Below, piece by piece: positions 54,846 to 64,000 of a stretch of 64,000 nucleotides of DNA. The notes under the pieces are model-generated. The model saw only the letters and a program-made list of their open reading frames with translations. It ran no database searches and had not been told where the DNA came from. The translations under genes and the position numbers were made by a program. The stretch is from positions 248,001-312,000 of the forward strand of contig OZ287708.1 in NCBI GenBank assembly GCA_965649825.1, in the 5' to 3' direction. The DNA comes from Penicillus capitatus (taxonomy: Eukaryota > Chlorophyta). Numbering within the stretch: the first letter of the stretch is position 1; every line of letters starts with the position of its first letter.

Positions 54846-57800
54846 GTGAGTGGACATGACGTCATCCGGCGTGACGCAGACTGTTCCATTCTTCGCCCAG
54901 TCTGCGAGCTCCCTCCCATGTACAGCGACCGTGAGTCCGCAGCGCGCAAGCGCGATCGCCCGCGCGGCGACGAACGCTTTCTCGACCGCGGAGATGCTCA
55001 CAACCAGCGACGCCGTGCCTACGAGCGCAAGAGTCGCATCTTCAAGCGTAATCGGGCGCGCGCCGTCCCTACGGCCGAGCAGCGCGTCGTTCAAATCCTT
55101 CTCGAACTCAACAACGTATTCCCACCCTCGCCTTGGCCTCTGAAAGGGCGTCCTGCAGAAGAACCAAGACGTCAACGAGCAACGCCTCTCGGCACTCGTC
55201 CAGCAGCTGCAGGAGTTCATGGCCAGTCACAGAGAGACGGTAACGTCCAGCCCTCCTGTGGTACGTCGGCATCAATTTTCGTCACAACAGGTGCACGAAT
55301 GCCTGGTGGACTGTGTGGTCGAGCTGCCGTCGAGGACGCCCCATTACGCATCTCTGATAGGTCAGTTGCCCCACCCGGCTGCAATGAACCAACGATAGAG
55401 GGTCTTTCAGTTTCTTTGTGGCGCAACGGGCACCGCGAATGGGTGACGGGGTTGCTTGAGAGAATGAAGGCGGTGTTCTGCTCGGCCATGCAGGATTCCG
55501 ACCGCATTCGATCGCGGATGCTCTTGCGGTTCTTTGTGCATCTGGCCTCTGTCCAGGTGCTGGATGCAGTCTGCGTGCGGGCGCTGCTCAACCAGATAGT
55601 GGACTCAGCCATGGCGATCACTCAGACTGCCGATGATGCGAGTGGACGTTCCTGGCAGCCCTACACGGACTTTATAGTCTACTCAACGCTCATCTCTCTT
55701 CCATGGGGCGCGTCAGCAGTCTTCGGCGCCGACTCTGACGAATGGAATGCCTTCTCGGCGAAGATCGACGCCTACATATCGCAGAGGCCTATCCAGAGGG
55801 ACAGCTCCACGAGTCCCTTTCTGGCGTCTCTCAAGGAGAACGATGTGGCCGCACAGTGAGAATGGACCGCATCTTGAAAAGTGATCCTCACGTGTGTGGG
55901 ATGCAGGAGCGACAGCGGAGGACCCAGTTTCGTCGCGGAACTATGGTCCGCCATCAAAGATCTCCAGTCCATGAATCATTGGCAATGCAAATCCATTCCC
56001 TCTGTCCAGACTCACCCACCAGAAAGCGTACGATTCCGTCAATCCCACTGCAGAACGGGACCTGTGTGTCCTTTGGTGTTCAGGTGGAGGGCGGGGCTCG
56101 GATGTCCATCGAGGGATTCGCGTTTCCAATCTTGCCTCCCGGTTGCTCGGATCAGATGTCCGTCGCTGAGCGCGCGGCAGAGATCTCCCGGCGCTATCCT
56201 CCGAGAGGCGGTATCCAGCTGCTGGAGGCGCAGCACACGCATCCGGACGCCCTGGACATTGACAAGGTCGTCGTCGAGGAGTACATCCTGGACACACTCC
56301 TCGTCTACAGGAACAGCCGAGTGGACTGCGTCGAGAGAATCGCCCAGGAGATCCCCTCTCCCTTCCCCGTCTGTCCCCTCGTAGCGCAGACGCTGTTCTC
56401 TCAACTCCTTCTGCTACCGAAGCCGCCCATGCAGCCAGTCACCTATGCCTCCGTCATTATCAACCTCTGCAAGGTTGCTGTTCGCTCCGTCTCCGCATTC
56501 TCAGTATGTCTGTCCTGTCTCTAAGGTGGGGGAGGATGCATGGAGTGTGTTTCCCCGAGGCCTCAGCGCCTGCGTGAGGGAGGTCTTTGCGCGTATGTCC
56601 GTTCTCGATCCGGAGTTGGCCCATCGGACGGCAGACTGGTTGTCCCTGCATCTGTCGAACTTGGGGTTTATGTGGCCCTGGGCCAAGTGGAGGAAAGTCG
56701 TTGATGCGCCACCGTACAGCGCACAGAGACTCTTCGTCCAGCGCGTGCTGCAAGGACTTGTCGACCTCTCTTACCGCAAACTCGTGCAGACCGTAAGCAT
56801 CGTGCTTCTTAAGACCATACGCAGACGCTTTGATGGTAGAACCTCTCTCCTCCCGAGTTCCATGCTCTGTTGCCGCCTGAGCCAGACGCCAGGCCTTTCG
56901 CCTTGATGTTCGGCGCCACATCTGTCCCGCGGGAGAGGGATGAGGATCAGATGGAGGTGGAGGATGCGGCGGCAGATCGGGAGGCACCGTCTCCAGAGAC
57001 GGCCAAGCTACATCGTCTGGGAGAGATGGTCTCTTCGAAGGAGTCTGCTGAGGCCATCCGGGACGCCTTCGACGCGGAGTTCTCCAGTCCTCCTGATCAA
57101 GCGACCTCTTTTGCGGAGGCAAGGACGCCAGAATCAGCGACGGCAAATTGAATCTGTTCTGCTACAGGCGCTGTGTCGGATACTGCTGCTGTGCGGCGAC
57201 AGGAACGTGACACACACGTCGATGATCCTGACGCGCTACCGGCCGCTGCTGGCGGAGATCGCTGGCCACGTCGGTGGTCGAAGCGAGGAGATCTGGGTTG
57301 ATGCGGTCATGGACGTCTGGAGCACGTCCATCCACAGAGCCTCGCTGGTGCTCACCCTGCTCATGAGGGAAGAGATGCTCCAGGCGACCACCGTCGTCCA
57401 ATGGTCTCTCCAACACATTCGGCAGGACCCACAGCGAGAGGACCGTTGCGTGGCGCAGTGGTTGGACGTTCTGCAGTGCGGGTTGTCGTTCGGAGAGTCC
57501 TGCGTCAAGGAGGCCGAGAGCGAGAGAGCGGCGGCCATGGTGCGCGTGAGGCATGCGAGGGAGAGCGCCCAGGACGCTGCCGCCCGGGCGGCCGAGGCAG
57601 CTGAGTGTCTCGAGTCCGGGGCGACGGAGAGTGTGCAGGACACGATCGACGCCATCAACGATGCGAACGTCGCCGAGGAGAAGGCGAGGGTGGAGGTCAC
57701 CGACGCCGAGACGCATCTGCGGGAGACGCAGGACAGCGGAATCAACGACGCGCTCAGTCGCTTTCAGGCGGTGTTCATGACGGTAGTGCCGCAGCGTCGT

Positions 57801-58168
57801 AGTCTCGATGACAGGATGCCGTTTCCTAGATGTTCGAGGGCTTTCTGGATCTGCTGAGGGAGAAGCCTGAGCTTCTCGCAGACGAAGCAGCGTCGACGGA
57901 TGCGTGCAGAGTCTACTACCGCACCCTCTCTCGACTTGGCGCCTTCTGCCGATCTTACGCCGATCGAATCGTGAGGGTGCTCGACGAAGTGGAGCGAGCG
58001 TTGGATGCCAAACAAGCGAACGAGACAGTCAAGAAGGTGGTGTGGGGCAGCTTGCGTCTCGGAAGAGGCCACTTCAGCTCGGAATCCGTCTACGATGCCG
58101 CTTACTTTGTCAAAAGAAGAGACCCGCAAGCTGTTCGATTGTCGGAGACATCGGTGGATGCCTCTTGA
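54846..58168 (+). CDS. Nuclear cap-binding protein large subunit CBP80/NCBP1, multi-exon
   Basis: CBP80 binds CBP20 to form the nuclear cap-binding complex acting in splicing, export and small-RNA biogenesis. From about 55,168 the MIF4G domain is clear: VHECLVDCVVELPSRTPHYA, WVTGLLERM, then SWQPYTDFIVYSTLISLPWG, which is close to the plant form. Next come FVAELWSAIKDLQSMNHWQC, DKVVVEEYILDTLLVYRN, TLFSQLLLLPKPPMQP, LHLSNLGFMWPWAKWRKV, LFVQRVLQGLVDLSYR, MREEMLQATTVVQWSLQH and a coiled-coil tail rich in Ala/Glu. Introns of about 45-60 nt are seen near 55,366, 55,856, 56,470 and 56,790. The first 100 residues are not resolved, and three reading frames are open over 54,846-55,160. The end at 58168 is the stop of the last open exon. 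Confidence 0.85.
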
Positions 58169-58772
58169 GTCGCCAACTTCATAGATACGAGACTCTTGTC
58201 GAACCTTGGAAGAGGAACAGATCTCTCTCTTATAAACGTTGCGAGTTCGTCGTTATCCTCTCGACTGTCGAAAGAGCGCCCAACGTTAGTCGTTGTCTCT
58301 ACGCAAATGAAGCGCCATCGTAAAACGAAAGGTTGGCAGTTCTTTGTATCTGTCGGTTTCCACTCTTACTGCGATGCATACTGGTTATTTATTACGTTCA
58401 AATGGCGTTTGAGTTTACAAGTATCATGTCCTCTTCAAAGAGAAATCTAAACAGTTCAGGCAGGGAGTTGTGTACAGAGCACCTAAAGATACTGTTTAAC
58501 TTAGATCGCCATACGGACGGGTACTTTAAACCGAAATAAATGGCGACGGTCTTTATGGGGTAGATGACTGATATACGTTTCTCTTATAGTGGAAGTAAGG
58601 AACTTATCCCGACTTTGGAAATGTCTTTTCGCCTTTCTGTCACGAACATCTTACTTTTTTCGCGTTTGGACGGATAGCTCAATTGGCCCTTAATTTCGAA
58701 ACGTCAATAATCAAACGCATTTGCGTTCGCGTCGAATTCGGGTTAGACGTGGACGATCCGATTGCTGAAGTC
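58169..58772. other. Intergenic stretch
   Basis: No gene recognised. It is AT-richer than its neighbours and probably holds the 3' UTR of CBP80 and the promoter of the next gene. A GGATAGCTCAATTGG string at 58,670-58,684 resembles a tRNA D-arm but no tRNA fold follows. Confidence 0.4.
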
Positions 58773-59375
58773 ATGGGCTCCGATCATTTTACGCAAGAAG
58801 AGATCGATCGTATAAGGAGAGGAGAGTTTCACGGTTTGGCTGACGCAGCACGTCTGATGCAGAAAACACAACCCGGCCGCCCCAAAGTTGTTGGAAGATG
58901 GGACTGGCATGTCTGGATGTTTATCGTGACGACTTGCCTCCCGTGCTTTGGTCTCTACTGCTTGACAATGTGGGTTCGAGCAGGACTTTGGAAAAAACAC
59001 GAAAAACGAGAAGCCATGGAAAAACAGAAACCACCCTCACCTTCTTCAGCTGCACCCTCACGTTCACAGATCTCTGCTCTGGAGCAGGAGATACAGAAAA
59101 TGAAGATGCTGCTCCTGGCAAATGGGAAAGGCCTGCCTAGACTGTCTCCCGAATCGTGGCAACGGATTTTTGAGAGCGGAAAAGTGAAGGAGACAGAGCC
59201 GAGTGAAAAGCCTCTTGCGTCTAACAGCGGCAAAGGGCAAAGCAATCTCAAATTCTCTGACAGAGTGTGGAATTCAGTGAAGCCTTGGTTGCCCTTCTAT
59301 GTCGAGCCTTATTTCAAGAAGAGGGAGGGACCTCCTCCTAAGACAGATTTTACAACCATCGTGAAAGACGTCTGA
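58773..59375 (+). CDS. One-helix membrane protein of unknown function
   Basis: A 200-residue protein from the ATG at 58773. It has a short acidic/helical start (SDHFTQEEIDRIRRGEFHG), a single hydrophobic segment near residues 45-68 (WHVWMFIVTTCLPCFGLYCL) followed by basic residues (KKHEKREAMEK), which suggests the C-terminus faces the cytosol or matrix side. Next comes a helical segment (ISALEQEIQKMKMLLLA) and a Pro/Lys-rich tail. The frame is open 90 nt further upstream but only from a TTG. I do not recognise the family. Its 3' end converges on TXNDC9, with 59 bp between stops. Confidence 0.5.
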   Translation: MGSDHFTQEEIDRIRRGEFHGLADAARLMQKTQPGRPKVVGRWDWHVWMFIVTTCLPCFGLYCLTMWVRAGLWKKHEKREAMEKQKPPSPSSAAPSRSQISALEQEIQKMKMLLLANGKGLPRLSPESWQRIFESGKVKETEPSEKPLASNSGKGQSNLKFSDRVWNSVKPWLPFYVEPYFKKREGPPPKTDFTTIVKDV

Positions 59376-59434
59376 CCATTAATCCTTGCAAAGTGCTTTT
59401 TTTATCTATAGACGGATTGCCACTTCACTCACAG

Positions 59435-60218
59435 TCAGTCATCAAAATCCGAGTCTTCATCTGAAGCCGTCTTTTGGAATGCCAAGCCCTTCGTCACGGA
59501 CGACTTCATGACGGCGCTTGGCGCCGGCACCTCATCGGCAAACAGCAACTCGCTCCTGCGACGATGACATAGAACGCGTCTTTCATGTTAGATAGAGTCA
59601 GGTGGACTTGATGAGACGTTCTTCCAATGTCTTAGTGCCGAAATCGTCGCGCCCTCCCAGTTCATCAAATCCCACCACATAGTCATCCACTTTCCCATTC
59701 TTGATGAGTGCCAACGTTGGCAGGACGACAATTCGCAGCCGCTCCGTCAAGAACGGCGATTTCTCAGCATGGACCTACGAACTCGATTTCTCCCCATGAT
59801 GCCGAGCTCTTTCGCCATCCTACCTTGACAAACCTGGTCTCGATGTGCTGACGACTCAAAAGATCCAAGTGCTTATCCATTACCTTCACGACGGCATTCT
59901 TGTCCTCTCCATAAAGGACATTGGATATTTGGTGCCTACCTTACATGGCCAGTTCTCCCTATAGAAATGACAGACGACGCGTTCCGACGCCTTGACCTCT
60001 TTGAAGAAGTCTTGCTCGCCGATGTCTTGGTATTCGCCATGTCCTGCTCGCATCCATTCCTCCTTCTTCGCAGCACGCTTCTTCAGTTCTTCCACCCTCT
60101 GTTTGCGAATAGACTGGAGTTCCTTTTCGGTCAGGTTATCGAGTTTAGAGATTTCGTCGTCGACTTTGTCTTCAAGTTGTTTCGCGACCGACAAGACTGT
60201 TTGCTGGAGAGAGTCCAT
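59435..60218 (-). CDS. TXNDC9/PLP3-like thioredoxin-domain protein, multi-exon
   Basis: Phosducin-like thioredoxin-fold protein that modulates the CCT chaperonin in actin and tubulin folding. Order: helical N-terminus (LEDKVDDEISKLDNLTEKEL), GHGEYQDIGEQDFFKEVKAS, VVCHFYRENWPCK, then after an intron MDKHLDLLSRQHIETRFVK, then VHAEKSPFLTERLRIVVLPT, LALIKNGKVDDYVVGFDELG, DDFGTKTLEERLI. A third intron joins the acidic tail that ends KTASDEDSDFDD at 59435. Without the last intron the protein would stop at IKST, and the acidic tail is common in the family. The family's redox pair is reduced to WPC here, so it is not a canonical CxxC thioredoxin. It is divergent from VPS26, with 95 bp between start codons. 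Confidence 0.88.
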
Positions 60219-60313
60219 GACAATCCGTCACAACAAATGAAGTGTATGACGCGCTTTTCTGTTTCGCATCAATCTCCGCCGTCTTTTCTCTCAGTTCGGT
60301 CCTCTACGGTACC

Positions 60314-61538
60314 ATGGTAAAGTCTGCCCTATGTGTCGTCGACGCGTCGGATGCGCTGTGGCTGTCAGTTTGGCAAGGCCGGATTGTTGGGCATCGGTGC
60401 CCTAAATTGTCGCGTGGATTTAACTTTCAAGAGCACCGATAATCAACCTTTCCGAAAAGCCAAGATAAGAGCGAAGGGAGATGACCCGAACGCCACAGAA
60501 GAGCTACCGCTTTACAGCTCGAAGGATACCATTATGGGAGAGGTATGGCAATTTTGTGACCGGACGGCGGCAAAAGGCCGTTGCTCTCAGGTTCGTGTCT
60601 CGCCGCAACCGGGACGGAAAGTCGATCACCTGGGTATCACGGTGCAACTCATCGGTCAAATCGAACTTGCGGCGGAGAGAGGACGATTCTACGATTTTCT
60701 TTCCATGAGTAAGTCCCAATCTTTTCATCATCAGTCGGAAACATCCCTGACGCTATTTTGGACGACAGCTCGAGAGTTGATCCCTCCTGGCGAACTGAGC
60801 ATGATCGAAAATCAGACATTCGATTTCAGCAACGTCGAGATGCAATACGACTCCTATCGTGGAAAACAGGCCCGTTGCCGGTATCGACAGTTTGAAAGAT
60901 ATCGTCGCGGGGAGGAACCGCATGGGTTATGGTTTAGGTATCTATTGCGCGTGACCATTCGTGGCAAGGGTCTGCAACAGAACTGCGTCAAAGATTTTCC
61001 GTTTTGGGTACGGAACTATGAAGTCTCTGCGGCAGATGATCTACAGAACATCAAGATGGAAGTCGGCATCGAGGAATGCTTGCACATTGAATTCGAGTAC
61101 AAACGCAGCTGGTATCATCTCAAAGATATGGTGGAAGGTCACATCAATTTTCTCCTGGTCCGCATCAAACTCAAGTACATGGAGATTGAACTGAGACGCC
61201 GCGAAACAGCCCGTGTCGGTTCCAATCCCCACAACGAATCCGAAATCATTGGAAAGTATGAGATTATGGACGGTGCTCCTGTCCGCAGCGAAACCGTTCC
61301 CATCAGGTGTGACCTGTCATGCATCTATCACACTTCCAGCCAATACAATGTACTGTGCAGAATGTACTTAACACCTTATGATCTCACACCTACCTACGAG
61401 AATGTGCACAACAAGTTCAGCGTGAAATATTTTCTGAATTTGGTGCTCGTGGATGAGGAGGATCGCCGATACTTTAAGCAGCAAGAGATTCGACTCTATC
61501 GAAAGAAAGAGGACGAGAAAAAAGCATCTGAGGAGTAA
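60314..61538 (+). CDS. Retromer subunit VPS26, multi-exon with an intron right after the ATG
   Basis: Arrestin-fold retromer subunit for endosome-to-Golgi recycling. The best model starts at ATG 60314-60316, followed at once by a 52-nt intron (60317-60368, GTAAAG to GTCAG) and then TTTGGCAAG, giving MFGKAGLLGIGALNCRVDL. Downstream: LPLYSSKDTIMGE, intron, VRVSPQPGRKVDHLGITVQL, IGQIELAAERGRFYDF, intron, RELIPPGELSMIENQTFDF, SNVEMQYDSYRGKQARCR, intron, YLLRVTIRGKG, then VEVGIEECLHIEFEY-type sequence read as MEVGIEECLHIEFEYK, YHLKDMVEGHINFLLVRIKL, GAPVRSETVPIR, intron, MYLTPYDLTPTYENVHNKFS and VLVDEEDRRYFKQQEIRLYR. All follow the family closely. Introns are 48-62 nt. Confidence 0.93.
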
Positions 61539-61604
61539 TACTGATGATGTCCCAGATGAACGCATTTTCATCCTTCTTCGCTGCATTCTAAGACGTTTGC
61601 GTGA

Positions 61605-62279
61605 ATGGGTCGTCTAGCCGTGCGGCAAATTCTGCGCGTGCCGAAGTACATCGGCGAAATGGTCGTGATTCGGAGTCAGGATCAACTAACACCGGAAGAC
61701 TCGCGCACCTCATCGCGGTTCGGCAGTCCATTTGAACTCAATCTCAGTGGCTGGTCACGATTCGTCCCAAAGCCAACGCTGCGCGAACTGGTGGAAGGGC
61801 CGCTATCGCCGAACCCACTCAGCGATGAAGACGCTAAGGCATCGCGCTTCGGTCGCGTCGGATCTCCCCATAGGATCGATCTGCAACGCGCTAGACGTCG
61901 AGCGAAGTACTTCACGCACATCACGACGATGACGGGCGGCCTGTTCGCTAACTGGAAGCAGTTGTCCAAGACAGTCGTCGTCTATCGCGATTTTCTGCAC
62001 AATCGTATGGAGTACGAGCTGGAACGCAAGCCAAGGGTTCCCATCGAGATCACGCATGCCAACAATGCCGTACAACGCCGTGCCTTCGCGGCGTCTCGAG
62101 TAGAGACTGAGAAAGACGACTCGACGTCACAGGACAGTCAAGCAACGCACAGGGCGGAGTCGTTGCGTCTCATGCGTCTGCACAACCGTCTGCATGGGAT
62201 GATCGACGAGACAAAGGTCATATCAAAGAAACGGTTTTCTGATATGAACCGAATCCTTCAGAAATTTCCTCTAGTTTGA
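61605..62279 (+). CDS. Hypothetical basic protein, possibly organellar
   Basis: A 224-residue intronless protein. The start MGRLAVRQILRVPKYIGEM is basic and amphipathic, so mitochondrial targeting is possible. Two short related segments read SRFGSPFELNLSGW and SRFGRVGSPHRIDL. The middle has RRRAKYFTHITTMTGGLFAN and WKQLSKTVVVYRDFLHNRME. The end is polar and basic. I recognise no family. The stop is 4 bp before the next ATG on the same strand, and the upstream neighbour is VPS26 (66 bp). Confidence 0.6.
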   Translation: MGRLAVRQILRVPKYIGEMVVIRSQDQLTPEDSRTSSRFGSPFELNLSGWSRFVPKPTLRELVEGPLSPNPLSDEDAKASRFGRVGSPHRIDLQRARRRAKYFTHITTMTGGLFANWKQLSKTVVVYRDFLHNRMEYELERKPRVPIEITHANNAVQRRAFAASRVETEKDDSTSQDSQATHRAESLRLMRLHNRLHGMIDETKVISKKRFSDMNRILQKFPLV

Positions 62280-62283
62280 TAGA

Positions 62284-62679
62284 ATGGCCAAAAAGCGATT
62301 GGTTCGTATACAAAGCAATCACGCTGCGGAGATTCGACGCGAACGGGAACAGCAACGGCGAGAGGCAGAACGTCGCCGTCGTCGCGAAGCAAGAGGACAC
62401 GTCGAGAAGAGACAAAAACGCGTTGTCTTACGTTACCGACGGCACATGCGCATCAATGGCGTCGTGGCGAAGAACAAGCGTCATGCGAAGGAGCTCTTCT
62501 ATGAAAGACTTGAGAAACGTGGTCGAGAAATGGAGTGGGAAGCACCCGATGAGAGCCGGCCCAAAAAGAGACGCCTCGTGGAGAAGCAGCTGCCGGGTGA
62601 CGAGACGAAGCTAGTGGCGGTGACAACGCTCACAGATGGGGCTGAGCGATTTGATCATTTGAACGCAAGTCGTATGTAA
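62284..62679 (+). CDS. Hypothetical highly basic helical protein
   Basis: A 131-residue protein starting MAKKRLVRIQSNHAAEIRRE. Residues 14-55 form an Arg/Glu-rich single alpha helix, followed by NGVVAKNKRHAKELFYERLE and a basic patch (RPKKRRLVEKQ). The composition is that of a nucleolar or ribosome-assembly protein, but this is inference only. No domain is recognised. Its ATG lies 4 bp after the stop of the preceding gene, and it appears intronless. Confidence 0.55.
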   Translation: MAKKRLVRIQSNHAAEIRREREQQRREAERRRRREARGHVEKRQKRVVLRYRRHMRINGVVAKNKRHAKELFYERLEKRGREMEWEAPDESRPKKRRLVEKQLPGDETKLVAVTTLTDGAERFDHLNASRM

Positions 62680-62714
62680 AGAAGACTTCCATCCACTGAC
62701 CCGCGCACAGTTAA

Positions 62715-63060
62715 CTAAGTAGAAGGAAAGCTTCTGGGGGATGTCATTCCGCTGCTAATATTTGTACAAACGACATTATCCATTTCGACATTGCGAAGAT
62801 GCCAGCGATTGACGTTATGTGTCGGTCCACGAAGTACGCGAACCGGAGTCGCCATCGAGACGTCTGATCGCTGTCTCGAGACATTCCACTCGAAGAAGAT
62901 CTGAAGGAAGGCAACGAGAAATGTACAGACACTACTTACTGGACGCCCTCTCTCTCGTTTTCGTTGTCGAATCATGATCCATGGCACAACACGATCTTGT
63001 CCATAACGTTTCTTTCGAGGATGTGCATTTACATAGAGAAGATGCTGTCGCAGAGACCTC
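62715..63060 (-). CDS. Possible two-exon small basic protein
   Basis: Two minus-strand pieces join across a 39-nt GTAAGT-to-TTCAG interval (about 62,900-62,938): RYGQDRVVPWIMIRQRKRER before it and FFEWNVSRQRSDVSMATPVR after it, continuing with GPTHNVNRWHLRNVEMDN to a stop at 62,715. The composition is like that of a small ribosomal protein. The first exon's start is not found. Evidence is limited to the splice signals and composition. Confidence 0.3.
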
Positions 63061-63420
63061 CAGCTTTACAGGGATGTTTGCCGTCGACATCCTTTGATTC
63101 GATTGCACATGTGTAAGCGCGCCAGCGCTATGGCAGCGAGCTCGAATGCGTGTTTCACAGCCCTCTGTTTGAATGGGTTTCGAAGATCGGTTACCGAAGT
63201 GCCGGTTTTGACAGAACAGAGTTACGGAAATTGATGTAGCCAGTTAGTTCCTTTTTAACTGTGTGTCTTAGGCGATGGCACTGTCCAGAATCTCGCCGAA
63301 GTGACCAAAACCAAATTCACGATAGTGGCTGCCTTGGGTACTGTATGGAAAGCATCGGAAGCTGTCGAGCTCATCGCTGAAGGATGCGATGAGCTGAACG
63401 ACAAGAACGAAGAGCTGATG

Positions 63421-64000
63421 TTACGCGTCTTTGCTAACCGCATCTTTGTTCATGTACCCGATGGCCGTTTTCTTGGCCGTGGCTTTTAGAACGGCTTTCG
63501 TTCCTAATCTCGATGACTGAACAAAGGCATTGGTCGAGTGACCCACCGCTTCCATGCCATCTTTGGCCACCTGACCCGCCTCAGTGCCATACCTAAGAGA
63601 GGGAACGGTATTATGTGGTGCTTAAGTACTGTTAGGTTGACGCCACTTGTGAGTGATCACTTCTCCGGCTGCATCTGCCGTTTTCTGGGAAACGACAATT
63701 GCTGCCTCTACCATTCCTTCGTAGATCTCCGCTGCAGAGATAACGACGGCTGCGGCCACACGTTTCACTTTGCTGCTTGTTTTCTGCGGATCACCAATCT
63801 TTGCATTCCCTGAATTGCTCACATCTCTGTATGCAAGGATGGGCGATGCATTAAGCATACCAACAATGGTGTCCGCTGCCTTAGCTGTGAAGACAGAAAC
63901 AGCTTCGACGGCTGCACTAGTCAATCCCGAGGCCATTTTTGCTGCTTCCTTTACCCTCTGCACACTGAACGGCAACAAAGTGCGTATCGAATGGAGTGCA
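63421..64000 (-). CDS. Senescence/spartin-domain protein, C-terminal part (runs off the window)
   Basis: The plant senescence domain (ERD7/EDR-like, shared with animal spartin) is an Ala/Gly-rich helical region that associates with membranes and lipid droplets. Read on the minus strand: KMASGLTSAAVEAVSVF, AADTIVGMLN, KVKRVAAAVVISAAEIYEGM, VVSQKTADAAGEVITHK, a 54-nt intron (about 63,594-63,647), then YGTEAGQVAKDGMEAVGH, ALNAFVQSS-type sequence read as STNAFVQSSRLGTKAVLK and ATAKKTAIGYM, with the stop at 63421. The join restores the family's HxYGxxAGxxxxxGxxxxGH. The 5' part lies beyond 64,000. Confidence 0.72.

Noticed and set aside
54825-55220. Antisense open frame of 131 codons opposite the CBP80 5' end
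   Set aside because: No recognisable domain. The sequence opposite carries the CBP80 exon, and GC-rich DNA often leaves the opposite strand open.
58670-58772. Possible tRNA gene (GGATAGCTCAATTGG resembles a D-arm)
   Set aside because: No convincing anticodon arm or T-arm at the right spacing. Permuted or intron-containing tRNA forms were considered but the acceptor pairing is weak and the region grades into a coding frame.

Overview
This window is nuclear DNA from a eukaryote whose genes are cut by very short GT-AG introns (most of those measured are 48-62 nt). Two genes point to a photosynthetic cell: a 15-cis-zeta-carotene isomerase (Z-ISO) and a plastid-type DEAD-box helicase of the RH39 kind. 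A CID8-13-type RNA-binding protein and a plant-like CBP80 also fit an alga of the plant supergroup or one carrying a derived plastid. I cannot name the species. I saw no bacterial operon logic, tRNA, rRNA or CRISPR.

Left arm (1-13,220) is compact housekeeping DNA: a small ATP-synthase-f-like protein, Z-ISO, a mitochondrial L51/S25-type protein, the CID-like RNA-binding protein, an RsmB-type rRNA m5C methyltransferase, ER glucosidase II alpha, a small unknown protein, the RH39-like helicase and a WBP11-like splicing protein. Several neighbours are only 3-90 bp apart.

Middle (13,500-43,850) is accessory and repeat-rich. A composite unit occurs three times in the same orientation (about 15.7-21.0 kb, 24.0-31.2 kb, 35.9-42.9 kb). 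Each has a Y segment copied from the 3' end of a secreted-protein gene, a GC-rich satellite made of hairpin-forming repeats, a minus-strand proline-rich-protein gene (interrupted by a 100-N gap in copy 1), and a W promoter/upstream segment. The proline-rich gene's first intron carries a long palindrome whose two arms changed together between copies. W copy 1 is a patchwork of copy-2-like and copy-3-like tracts. Lying beside the units are a broken mitochondrial-type HSP70 and a broken COG4 fragment, plus two intact genes, complex I NDUFA6/B14 and a SAMHD1-like dNTPase.

Right arm (44,000-64,000) returns to compact genes: lipoyl synthase, a TOS1-like secreted protein, a zinc-finger regulator, TELO2, proteasome beta-3, a second secreted-family member, CBP80/NCBP1, a one-helix membrane protein, TXNDC9/PLP3, VPS26, two unknown proteins and the C-terminal part of a senescence/spartin-domain protein running off the edge. 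Several genes place their first intron inside or a few bases after the start codon. All exon joins were read by eye; the best supported are those that keep frame and restore a known family pattern.
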